Counted from the stretch's first letter, positions 8,880 to 15,523 are shown. The stretch is 16,975 bases of DNA from Bacteroidales bacterium UBA4073 (GCA_002383425.1 DFYV01000123.1:2462-19436), one strand, 5' to 3'. Numbers and translations are program-made. The notes: generated by a model from the sequence alone, not told the origin.

Positions 8880-8993
8880 GTTGCTCGTTGTTCGTTGTTC
8901 GTAGTTCGGAAAATAGTTGATGGTTGATGGTTGATGGTTGATGGTTGATGGTTGATGTGATTGATGTGATTGATTAGATTGAGGGGATTGATG
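8880..8993. repeat. Short tandem repeats: 7-bp then 9-bp units
   Basis: Four 7-bp units of the GTTGTTC type occupy 8880-8907. After 8 bp come six identical GTTGATG units at 8916-8957. Then about four 9-bp units related to GATTGATGT run to 8993. No coding potential. Confidence 0.85.
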
Positions 8994-8995
8994 TC

Positions 8996-9160
8996 TTATA
9001 ACTTTTAACTTTTAACTTGATTTTAAACCTTGAACATAGAACCTCGAACCTTGAACTTTGAACCTCGGACCTTGAACCTTGAACCTTGAACCTCGAACCT
9101 CGAACCTTGAACCTTGAACCTTGAACTTTATCCTTTAACTTTTAACTTTTAACTTTTAAC
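8996..9160. repeat. Degenerate 7-bp tandem array, consensus NTYNAAC
   Basis: About 23 units of 7 bp, with only two breaks in phase, follow the pattern NTYNAAC. The unit types are TTTTAAC, CTTGAAC, CTCGAAC, TTTGAAC, ATAGAAC and CTTTAAC, and like variants cluster together. The array lies between DPP-IV and the tRNA promoter. A 7-bp unit cannot keep a reading frame, which fits a non-coding array. Confidence 0.88.
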
Positions 9161-9214
9161 TCTTTCCTACCTTAGCACCTTTAAAAAAAGAACAAACCAT
9201 TTTACCTAAAATGC

Positions 9215-9244
9215 TTGACCATTCAAATAAACTTTGTAAATTTG
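9215..9244 (+). promoter_or_regulatory. Promoter of tRNA-Leu(CAG), Bacteroidota type
   Basis: TTG at 9215-9217, a 19-bp spacer and TAAATTTG at 9237-9244 match the TTG/TAnnTTTG consensus. The expected start is near 9251, about 40 nt before the mature tRNA. Confidence 0.72.
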
Positions 9245-9291
9245 CAACCGCAATTTTTAAATGAGTTCTTTTTATTTGATTTGATGTAAAT

Positions 9292-9375
9292 GCCCAGATG
9301 GCGGAATTGGTAGACGCGCTAGTTTCAGGGACTAGTATCAGCAATGATGTGCAGGTTCGAGTCCTGTTCTGGGCA
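9292..9375 (+). tRNA. tRNA-Leu (anticodon CAG)
   Basis: The acceptor arm GCCCAGA (9292-9298) pairs with TCTGGGC (9368-9374), followed by A as discriminator base; CCA is not encoded. The D-arm is GCG/CGC. The anticodon stem CTAGT/ACTAG holds the loop TTCAGGG, giving anticodon CAG for CUG codons. A long variable arm with an ATC/GAT stem marks a class II tRNA. The T-arm contains GGTTCGAGTCC. The sequence is a complete leucine tRNA of 84 nt. Confidence 0.96.
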
Positions 9376-9392
9376 CAAAAAGGGCATTAGTA

Positions 9393-9424
9393 TTGTTTTT
9401 TATGGTTGCATTTTTATATCTTTG
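9393..9424 (+). promoter_or_regulatory. Promoter of tRNA-Leu(GAG) transcript, Bacteroidota type
   Basis: TTG (9393-9395), a 21-bp spacer and TATCTTTG (9417-9424) fit the consensus. The start would be near 9431, so the transcript would begin with the tRNA-like hairpin at 9438-9482 and then reach the second tRNA-Leu. Confidence 0.65.
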
Positions 9425-9437
9425 CAGATGAAAAACT

Positions 9438-9482
9438 GCCCAGGTGGTGGAACCGAGTGAAACGAGCTCCCACCACCCCTGG
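9438..9482 (+). other. tRNA-Leu 5' fragment folded into a strong hairpin
   Basis: The first 15 bases, GCCCAGGTGGTGGAA, are identical to the 5' end of the tRNA-Leu(GAG) gene 105 bp downstream. The sequence then departs from a tRNA and forms its own stem: CCAGG with CCTGG, TGGTGG with CCACCA, and GAG with CTC, with small bulges and a loop of about 9 nt. It may be a decayed tRNA copy or a processed leader. A second hairpin with 7-bp arms, GTTAGAA/TTCTAAC, follows at 9499-9522. Confidence 0.6.
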
Positions 9483-9542
9483 TAAACAAGATATATAGGT
9501 TAGAAGTTGGAGCAGTTCTAACTATTAATGAAGATACCAAAT

Positions 9543-9626
9543 GCCCAGGTGGTGGAATTGGTAGACACACCAGCTTGAGGGGCTGGCGCCGTCAAAAGCG
9601 TGCAAGTTCGAGTCTTGTCCTGGGCA
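9543..9626 (+). tRNA. tRNA-Leu (anticodon GAG)
   Basis: The acceptor arm GCCCAGG (9543-9549) pairs with CCTGGGC (9619-9625), with A as discriminator and no encoded CCA. The D-arm is GTG/CAC. The anticodon stem CCAGC/GCTGG carries the loop TTGAGGG, giving anticodon GAG for CUC/CUU codons. The variable arm is long, as expected for leucine, and the T-arm holds AGTTCGAGTCT. Length is 84 nt. Confidence 0.96.
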
Positions 9627-9637
9627 CTCAAAACATT

Positions 9638-9667
9638 AAAACCTTGTGAATTTAGCAAGGTTTTTTT
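9638..9667 (+). terminator. Intrinsic terminator after tRNA-Leu(GAG)
   Basis: AAAACCTTG (9638-9646) pairs with CAAGGTTTT (9656-9664), with a 9-nt loop, and the T-run extends to 9667. It begins 12 bp past the tRNA and shares sequence with the next promoter. Confidence 0.85.
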
Positions 9668-9674
9668 AATTTTG
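9644..9674 (+). promoter_or_regulatory. Promoter of the MBL-fold gene, inside the tRNA terminator
   Basis: TTG (9644-9646) sits in the left arm of the terminator, and after a 20-bp spacer TAATTTTG (9667-9674) begins in its T-run. The expected start, near 9681, leaves a leader of about 17 nt before the ATG at 9698. Confidence 0.6.
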
Positions 9675-9697
9675 GTCATCACCAAATCTTATTAGCC

Positions 9698-10432
9698 ATG
9701 AAAGCAAAAATATTAACTTTAATTCTTGCCATGGAATTGGCTTCGGTTTATGCCCAAAAAAGCGACGATTTTGTAACTCTTACAGGCAATAGGCTAAGTA
9801 TTACCTTTATTGGTCATGGTACCCTTATGTTTAATTTCAAGGGTAAAACAATCCATATCGATCCATGGTCCTACCTGGCCAATTACGATACGCTCCCCAA
9901 AGCCGATTATGTAATTCTCACCCACCACCATCCCGATCATTTAGACTCTGCTGCGCTATCAAAGATTTTTACATCGACCACTAAGCTATACTGGACTGCC
10001 AGTTGCGCTGCTCAAAGTAAGTTTAAAGCCGAAGGTAAAATTGTTTCAAACGGCGATACCCTTGTCACTCCCGATTTTCAATTTATTGCAGTTCCTGCTT
10101 ACAATATGGTAAATAAACGTCCCAACGGCGAACCGTTTCACCCGAAGGGTGAAGGTAATGGTTACATTTTTGAATTCGATAATCTGCGTGTATATGTGGC
10201 TGGCGATACCGAAAATATCCCTGAGATGCAGGACTTTGGGCATGTGGATATTGCATTCCTACCTGTAAATTTGCCTTATACCATGAGTGGTGAAATGTTT
10301 AAATCGGCTTTGCTTATGCTAAAACCTAAGATTGCTTACCCTTACCATACCGGGAATACCGATTTGAATGAACTAGCCCATACTTTACATGATGTGAAAG
10401 GCATTGAAATTAGGTATAGATTGATGAAATAA
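9698..10432 (+). CDS. Exported MBL-fold metallo-hydrolase (UlaG-like)
   Basis: This 244-aa protein has a signal peptide (residues 1-19, cleaved near SVYAQ) and a metallo-beta-lactamase fold. The metal site is complete: HxHxDH as His76, His78, Asp80, His81 within LTHHHPDHLD, Asp170 in AGDTE, and His217 in PYHTGNTD. The IHIDPW strand and the overall order match the UlaG/COG2220-like branch of simple MBL-fold hydrolases. The substrate cannot be read from sequence. Members act on phosphoester, lactone or similar bonds, and the signal peptide places this one in the periplasm. It follows a tRNA terminator and has its own promoter, so it is monocistronic. Downstream are nested inverted repeats. Confidence 0.9.
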   Translation: MKAKILTLILAMELASVYAQKSDDFVTLTGNRLSITFIGHGTLMFNFKGKTIHIDPWSYLANYDTLPKADYVILTHHHPDHLDSAALSKIFTSTTKLYWTASCAAQSKFKAEGKIVSNGDTLVTPDFQFIAVPAYNMVNKRPNGEPFHPKGEGNGYIFEFDNLRVYVAGDTENIPEMQDFGHVDIAFLPVNLPYTMSGEMFKSALLMLKPKIAYPYHTGNTDLNELAHTLHDVKGIEIRYRLMK

Positions 10433-10438
10433 AAAAAA

Positions 10439-10541
10439 GTTGTCCGGTTATACTGTCTTTTGGATCTGGGACTATTGGTGGATTCGATGCATGGTCGACA
10501 GTAATTGCAGTGATCCGGACAACCTGGCTGCTGGTGGCAGC
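10439..10541. other. Nested inverted repeats after the MBL-fold gene
   Basis: GTTGTCCGG (10439-10447) pairs with CCGGACAAC (10515-10523), and inside it ACTGTC (10452-10457) pairs with GACAGT (10497-10502). A third small hairpin GCTGC/GCAGC follows at 10527-10541. This could be the 3' structure of the MBL mRNA or an independent structured element. The 86-codon open frame over it resembles nothing. From here to the duplicated block at 10582 I see no other feature. Confidence 0.45.
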
Positions 10542-10581
10542 AATTTATGTATTTATAGTGTTTGGGACATAACCATTAGTA

Positions 10582-11095
10582 ACAAAATCGTGCCACAATT
10601 GCAGGTTTATCTCCAAATTTCAAATTTTAATCTGTATATAATAGGTAATCAGCTAAATAAATTTTTGAAAAGAAGAAATGGTATTGCCCGAAAACATTAA
10701 AGGTGTGGAAATATTTCTACACTTTGTGGAGTAGAAATGTGGAAAATTTACTCACTTATTGTTTATCACTTTACTGCTGGATTGTATTGCCCGGTAAAAA
10801 ATATCATGGATTCGTGTTCGGTAGTTCATGTTGGTTAGCTTTGTGTTTTCAGCATCTGGATGAATACGGTTTGACAGGAAAATGTAAACCAGACCGTTTT
10901 CAGGATCGGCCCAAACCATAGTGCCCGTATAGCCACTATGGCCAAAGCTCAAGGGCGAAGCCAACATACCAGCGGGCGATATGCCATTGATGTTGGGCTT
11001 GTCGAAACCATAAGCCCTACGGTTATTATCGGTTAGTTTGGGATTGGCAAAAAGCGCCACAGTTTTTGGTAAAAAAAATTGCTTGCCTACATACT
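10582..11095. repeat. Direct duplication, left copy (GH3 3' end plus downstream)
   Basis: These 514 bp match 12274-12789 in the same orientation. The coding part differs at only six sites between 10755 and the end of the CACAGTT shared by both copies. The non-coding part is more diverged, with several small indels. Similarity stops abruptly after ATACT at the right and before ACAAAATCGTGCC at the left. Confidence 0.93.
10699..10726. terminator. Terminator-like palindrome, left copy
   Basis: Arms AAAGGTGTGGAAA and TTTCTACACTTT form a near-perfect palindrome 26 bp past the stop of the truncated GH3 copy. No long T-run follows, so termination is uncertain. The same element is conserved in the other copy at 12393-12420. 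Confidence 0.4.
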
Positions 11096-11105
11096 TGAGG
11101 GTCAA
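10752..11105 (-). pseudogene. Truncated duplicate of the GH3/beta-lactamase C-terminus
   Basis: This 117-codon open frame reproduces about the last 110 residues of the intact 1011-aa protein encoded at 12446-15481, including HSG(Y)TGTMVW and the end at INNK. Similarity begins near 11095; the first few codons (MTLK) come from unrelated sequence, and there is no signal peptide, GH3 domain or SxxK motif, so the product cannot be an active enzyme. Five of the six clear differences from the intact copy are synonymous and the sixth is Tyr for Phe; near the junction several residues differ (YVGKQFFLPK versus YGGEQFFSPG). It is best read as a 3' gene fragment left by a duplication or recombination. 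Expression is unlikely to matter, though the small membrane-protein gene upstream could read into it. Confidence 0.9.
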
Positions 11106-11126
11106 CGCTTTTTACTATATTTCTTG

Positions 11127-11312
11127 TTAAGGGGTTTTATTTTCATCTTTGTCCTTATTACGAATCATATCTCCAAGAAATCCAGCAACTAAAAAACCTA
11201 ATGTCAATATGATTGCTGTTACTATATTATAAGCACCAAAAACAACTGGAAACCATACAAGAAGACATAACAGGACAATTATTAATAATGATTTAAAAGG
11301 AATAGATTTCAT
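11127..11312 (-). CDS. Small two-helix membrane protein (immunity-like candidate)
   Basis: A 61-aa protein with two predicted membrane helices, roughly residues 7-28 and 31-50, and a charged tail ending in KDKDENKTP. I do not recognise a family. It begins 9 bp after the stop of the glycine-rich lipoprotein gene on the same strand, so the two are probably one operon. Small membrane proteins encoded right after a secreted membrane-active protein are often immunity factors; that role here is inference from position and size only. It lies in the A/T-rich cassette between the two GH3 copies, as expected for acquired DNA. Confidence 0.6.
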   Translation of the reverse strand: MKSIPFKSLLIIVLLCLLVWFPVVFGAYNIVTAIILTLGFLVAGFLGDMIRNKDKDENKTP

Positions 11313-11321
11313 AGTAATAAT

Positions 11322-12074
11322 TTAGATATTAGATAACCATTTTGCAATCTTACCTACGGATCCAGTTGAACCACTTACAGCACCCGATAAAGCACCAACT
11401 CCTACCGATGTCCAATTTACCTCTCCTGACCCAGCGTATGAACCAATAGCACCTGTAACTCCGCCCCAAACTGCTCCAACTATATCGGCAGCTGCCCATG
11501 GAGCAATGGTGATTTCATTAGTACTCTTCAAATTGCCACCAAATGCATCGGGGTTTTCTTCCCACCATTCAATTGATGCAATTGAAATTGCTAAGATAGT
11601 GGCAAGCATCTCTCCTTCACCAGAGCCTGGTTGATATCCAATATCGTCAAATTTAGTAATTAAGTATTTAATATTTGTCTTTAACTGAGCATCAGATAAC
11701 AAACCTTCGTAATTTGCTTTTAAGTCCGTGCTTAGGCTTATTAAAATACTTAATGAATTATCGTTAATTTTATGACTTTCTGCAAGATTTTCGATTAATT
11801 CAAAGATGTTTTCTTCATCATTATTGCTAGATTTTATGTTTTTTTGTCCAAAACAAAGTGCTGTAAGTTGTTCTGTTACTATAAGGCTTTTATGTTCTCT
11901 TAATCCTTGTAATATTAGTTGCTTTTCTTTTGCAGGCAAATCTAATTCTGATGCAAATTTTTTATTGAAATCATTAATAATATCAATCTTCTCAAAAACA
12001 TTATTATTTATACTTTTACCCGCATCAAAATTATTTTTAACATTTGTCAGAAATGCATTATGTATTTCCCCCAT
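11322..12074 (-). CDS. Glycine-rich C-terminal lipoprotein, body part (frame-shifted)
   Basis: This 250-codon frame starts MGEIHNAFLTNV and is mainly alpha-helical and charged up to about residue 185. The last 60 residues are very different: small, glycine- and alanine-rich and hydrophobic (WAAADIVGAVWGGVTGAIG, then GVGALSGAVSGSTGS), with GxxxG-type spacing that can insert into or associate with membranes. The ATG here is probably not the native start. An open frame directly upstream, in the +1 register, encodes a lipoprotein signal sequence and overlaps this one, and adding one A would join them as DFSK-MGEIHN. From memory, Bacteroidota genomes often carry lipoproteins with a GxxHN motif near the N-terminus and a Gly-rich end; their role is unclear to me. 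A bacteriocin-like function is possible but unproven. Confidence 0.65.
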   Translation of the reverse strand: MGEIHNAFLTNVKNNFDAGKSINNNVFEKIDIINDFNKKFASELDLPAKEKQLILQGLREHKSLIVTEQLTALCFGQKNIKSSNNDEENIFELIENLAESHKINDNSLSILISLSTDLKANYEGLLSDAQLKTNIKYLITKFDDIGYQPGSGEGEMLATILAISIASIEWWEENPDAFGGNLKSTNEITIAPWAAADIVGAVWGGVTGAIGSYAGSGEVNWTSVGVGALSGAVSGSTGSVGKIAKWLSNI

Positions 12075-12193
12075 TTTGAAAAGTCAGAAACCTGAATTTT
12101 TGTTTTTGCCACGTTCGATTCTTCTTTCTCACAACTCATAAAAGCAGTAACTCCCAAAACTAATAATACTGAAAAAGTTAATTTAGTTTTCAT
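12047..12193 (-). pseudogene. Detached lipoprotein signal sequence of the same gene
   Basis: From ATG at 12193 this 48-codon frame reads a lipoprotein leader, MKTKLTFSVLLVLGVTAF then MSC-EKEE with Cys21 as the lipid site, continues to QVSDFSK, and then leaves the frame and stops at 12047. The next gene picks up in the register one base back at 12074, in a stretch with a run of four A and a run of five G (minus strand). One missing A, or a -1 slip on the G run, restores a single lipoprotein of about 290 residues. A sequencing error, a true mutation and programmed slippage cannot be separated here. Confidence 0.75.
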
Positions 12194-12273
12194 AGTAGTA
12201 AAGTTTTATTTTGCCTACTTTCAAAAATGGTTTTAGGTCGATGTTTCTGCAATTCCGACAAAAATCATTATAT

Positions 12274-12789
12274 ACAAAATCGTGCCACAATTGCAGGTTT
12301 ATCTACAAATATCAACTTTTAATCTGTATATATAACAGGTAATCAGCTAAATAATTTATTGAAAAGGGGAAATGGTATTGTCCGAAAACGTTAAAGGTGT
12401 GGAAATATTTCTACACTTTGTGGAGTAGAGATTTAGAAAATTTACTCACTTATTGTTTATCACTTTACTGCTGGATTGTATTGCCCGGTAAAAAATATCA
12501 TGTATTCGTGTTCGGTAGTTCATGTTGGTTAGCTTAGTGTTTTCAGCATCTGGATGAATACGGTTTGACAGGAAAATGTAAACCAGACCGTTTTCAGGAT
12601 CGGCCCAAACCATAGTACCCGTAAAGCCACTATGGCCGAAGCTCAAGGGCGAAGCCAACATACCAGCGGGCGATATGCCATTGATGTTGGGCTTGTCGAA
12701 ACCATAAGCCCTACGGTTATTGTCGGTTAGTTTGGGATTGGCAAAAAGCGCCACAGTTCCAGGAGAAAAAAATTGCTCGCCTCCATACT
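12274..12789. repeat. Direct duplication, right copy (native GH3 3' end)
   Basis: These 516 bp match 10582-11095. This copy is continuous with the full GH3-beta-lactamase gene. Together with the left copy it encloses about 1.18 kb holding the lipoprotein and the small membrane protein. Confidence 0.93.
12393..12420. terminator. Terminator-like palindrome after the GH3 gene
   Basis: Arms AAAGGTGTGGAAA and TTTCTACACTTT lie 26 bp past the stop of the intact GH3 gene. It is conserved with the left copy at 10699-10726. The T-run on the minus strand is short, so this is a candidate only. Confidence 0.45.
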
Positions 12790-15481
12790 CCCCGTCGTTC
12801 AGGTATAGCTGCATGAGCTTGGCCATGTCGTTAGCATTGGCGAATAGGCCTGCATGGCCTGCCACTCCACCGAGCATGGCAGCAGCAGGATCATGAACAT
12901 GCCCCCAGATAAGCTGCTTACGGAAAACAGGGTCGTGTTCGGTTGGAGCTATCCGTTCGGTGTCGAATCGTTGGAGCGGGTTAAAGCAGGTGTAATTCAT
13001 TCCTAATTTGCTAAAAAATGGTTCTACCACCATGTTTAACTTTTTCTGTTCGATGTTTTCAACCATTCGTTGAAGGTACAGGAAGCCTAAATCGCTGTAA
13101 CGATATTTGCCAGCCTCGGCAAGGGACGATTGGTTAATCCACTTGAGTATTGAATCGCCAAGGCTCGTCAGGGAGTAAATGCGGAAAGCTACTGGGTTTG
13201 GAAAGCTACTGCTCGAATCGGTACGGTAGTAGCTTGGCGAAGGGTAAGTAAACCTACTGGCGTAAAGTTTTCCATTAAACCTGTATGGATGCATAACACT
13301 GAAGGTTTCACTCCAGAGTGGGATGGCTGGTTCTAACGATGTAAGGGTATTCATGTAAAAAGGTATCCATGCTTGCAGTCCTGATTGATGTCTTAAAATT
13401 CCAGCTATTGTCAATTTCAATTTATCAGGATATTCATTTAAGTTGATGTATTGTCCAAGGTTTGAATCGAAATTAATAGTTCCCCTGTCGTATAGCTTCA
13501 TTGCGGCCGGCAAAGTGGCAGCTACCTTGGTTACCGATGCAATGTCGTAAAGCATTCTGACGTCGATGCCTTGCTCCGAAACGTATGTGGGCTTACCGAA
13601 TGCCTTATGGTAAAATACAATCCCGTCTTTGGCTGCAAGTATTTGCATGCCGGGAGAGGCTCCTGTTCTGATTATCTCCCTGGCCAGCGAATCGACCTCA
13701 ATCAGCTGTTCCGATTTAATCCCGAGTTCTTCGGGAATACCATATCCTAATCGTATTTTCTGGTTCGAACTGTAGCCTGTGTTAATGCCAAAAAGATTAC
13801 TTGCCGTTACGCTTAGCTTCCCCGAGAATGGTATTCCACCAAAAATGGCTTGAGCAGTAAGATTTTGGCTATCGGTTGAGTTATCGTATGAAACAAGAAT
13901 GGCCGCAAATGCTAAGGGATTTGAAAACATGTTGATGGAGTAGGGGGTACCGAAAAGGCTAACTATAACCTTTTTACGGAACGACAGGTCAAACAGAAAA
14001 TTCGACGACTGTGGACTTACCCCATTCCCGTTTGCAACCCTGCTATTGATAGTATGGTAGCCAACAATTACCAAATTGTAAGGCTCAACCTCTGTTAGTA
14101 AGATGTCAAATTCGGTCTGATCGGCATAAGCATTGATGGTAAAGGTATTTATCGATGTATAAAGTTCGAGCTGCTCACGAAAAGCATCTCCCTTGTTTGA
14201 GCCTATCTCAATATAGGCTATTCTGAGCGTATCGAGTCGTTTAAGTGGAACAATGTTGTTTTCATTATGAATAACCGTAATGGCTTTTTTTATGATATTA
14301 CGTTTTAGTACTTGCGAGTGGGGTTGATTTAAATCGGAATAGATACCCTCAATGGTTACAGGCTTATATCTGTTTAAACCCGCAAGATACTTGGCCATCA
14401 GAACTTTTTTGCATTTTATGTTGATGATTTCTTCGGGTATATGGCCATCTTTTATCAATTTATCTATCTTTTTGATGGTATTTTCAATTTCGCCTGGGAA
14501 AAGTAGGATGTCGTTACCGGCGAGTAAGGAACGGATGTTGGCATCAACCGGATCGAAGTAATCCGAAACGCCCTTCATATTTAGAGCATCGGTTATGGCA
14601 AGGCCGTTAAACCTGAGCTCACCAAACAGTTTTTGGCTTACAATTCGGGGTGAAAGACTCGATGGTAAAAGGGTATCGGATTCAAGCGATGGAATTTTCA
14701 GATGTGCAACCATTACCCCGGCTACTCCCTCTGAAAATAGAGCTTTAAAGGGGTAAAGTTCAATGGAATCGATACGATTAGCGCTGTGTTGCACAAGGGG
14801 TAGTGTTAGGTGCGAATCTTCATAGGTATCGCCATGACCGGGAAAATGTTTGGCACAAGCCAGAATGCCATTATCCTGCAAGCCCTTTGTGTAGGCAATG
14901 CCGTGCCTGTACACCATTTCCCTGTCCTGCCCAAAGGCCCTTGAGCCTATAACAGGATTAAGTGGATTACTATTGATGTCAATTACTGGGGCAAAATTAA
15001 TATGAATGCCTAAGCGTTTGAGCTGAAGGGCAATGTCGGCAGCCATCTGGTACGTGAGCAGGGTGTCGTTGGTTGTTCCAAGTGCCATCTGGCGGGGGTA
15101 GGATATGGTGCTATCGAGTCGCATTCCCAGCCCCCATTCGGCATCAATACCTATGAGTAATGGTACTTTTGCCAACGATTGGTAGTGGTTGGTTAGTAAT
15201 GCCTGTCTTACAGGCCCTCCCTGAAAGAATATCAACCCTCCAATTCCTTGTTTGGATACTAATTGTGCAATTTCCTGGTTGTGGGAATCATCCTTGTTTG
15301 AATAGGCAGCCACCATGAAAAGCTGTGCTATTCGTTCTTTTTGGGTTAAGCTGTTTAATACGGAATCAACCCAGCGTGCCTGGTTTACCGAATCGGTTTT
15401 GCAAACCAAAGGATTGCCATACTGGCCATAAAGTATTTGGCTTATAGTCAATGAGATAGCAAAAAGTGTAATGTGCTTCAT
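12446..15481 (-). CDS. GH3 beta-N-acetylglucosaminidase-like / beta-lactamase-family fusion
   Basis: This 1011-aa exported protein has a signal peptide (residues 1-19) and two enzyme modules. Residues about 30-370 form a NagZ-type GH3 barrel with KHFPGHGDTYEDSH (Lys211-His224, the Asp222-His224 dyad being the NagZ general acid) and nucleophile Asp298 in ITDALNMKG; a second GH3-like domain follows to about 570. Residues about 590-1000 are a serine beta-lactamase/PBP-like domain with Ser649-x-x-Lys652 (SVTK), Tyr795-Ser796-Asp797 (YSD in place of YxN) and His950-Ser951-Gly952 in place of KTG. The GH3 part should remove beta-linked N-acetylglucosamine, probably from peptidoglycan fragments. The second module could be a peptidase, amidase or esterase on the same material; its substrate is unknown. 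Fusions of this layout are known in Bacteroidota. Its 3' end is duplicated at 10582-11095. Confidence 0.93.
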   Translation of the reverse strand: MKHITLFAISLTISQILYGQYGNPLVCKTDSVNQARWVDSVLNSLTQKERIAQLFMVAAYSNKDDSHNQEIAQLVSKQGIGGLIFFQGGPVRQALLTNHYQSLAKVPLLIGIDAEWGLGMRLDSTISYPRQMALGTTNDTLLTYQMAADIALQLKRLGIHINFAPVIDINSNPLNPVIGSRAFGQDREMVYRHGIAYTKGLQDNGILACAKHFPGHGDTYEDSHLTLPLVQHSANRIDSIELYPFKALFSEGVAGVMVAHLKIPSLESDTLLPSSLSPRIVSQKLFGELRFNGLAITDALNMKGVSDYFDPVDANIRSLLAGNDILLFPGEIENTIKKIDKLIKDGHIPEEIINIKCKKVLMAKYLAGLNRYKPVTIEGIYSDLNQPHSQVLKRNIIKKAITVIHNENNIVPLKRLDTLRIAYIEIGSNKGDAFREQLELYTSINTFTINAYADQTEFDILLTEVEPYNLVIVGYHTINSRVANGNGVSPQSSNFLFDLSFRKKVIVSLFGTPYSINMFSNPLAFAAILVSYDNSTDSQNLTAQAIFGGIPFSGKLSVTASNLFGINTGYSSNQKIRLGYGIPEELGIKSEQLIEVDSLAREIIRTGASPGMQILAAKDGIVFYHKAFGKPTYVSEQGIDVRMLYDIASVTKVAATLPAAMKLYDRGTINFDSNLGQYINLNEYPDKLKLTIAGILRHQSGLQAWIPFYMNTLTSLEPAIPLWSETFSVMHPYRFNGKLYASRFTYPSPSYYRTDSSSSFPNPVAFRIYSLTSLGDSILKWINQSSLAEAGKYRYSDLGFLYLQRMVENIEQKKLNMVVEPFFSKLGMNYTCFNPLQRFDTERIAPTEHDPVFRKQLIWGHVHDPAAAMLGGVAGHAGLFANANDMAKLMQLYLNDGEYGGEQFFSPGTVALFANPKLTDNNRRAYGFDKPNINGISPAGMLASPLSFGHSGFTGTMVWADPENGLVYIFLSNRIHPDAENTKLTNMNYRTRIHDIFYRAIQSSSKVINNK

Positions 15482-15515
15482 CAGAAAAAATCGATAAATT
15501 TTGTTTCATTTACTG

Positions 15516-15523
15516 CAAATATA
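15516..15523 (-). promoter_or_regulatory. -7 element upstream of the GH3 fusion gene
   Basis: TATATTTG on the minus strand fits TAnnTTTG and lies 34 bp before the ATG, which gives a leader of about 28 nt. No clear TTG is seen at the expected upstream distance. Confidence 0.5.

Noticed and set aside
9438..9542. A third functional tRNA-Leu gene
   Set aside because: Only the first 15 bases match a tRNA; anticodon arm, variable arm and T-arm are missing.
10440..10921. Plus-strand frames of 86 and 72 codons
   Set aside because: They cover nested inverted repeats or lie antisense to the GH3 fragment; no signal, domain or start context supports them.
10582..12789. Insertion sequence or composite transposon
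   Set aside because: The repeats are gene 3' ends without terminal inverted repeats, and no transposase or integrase lies between them.
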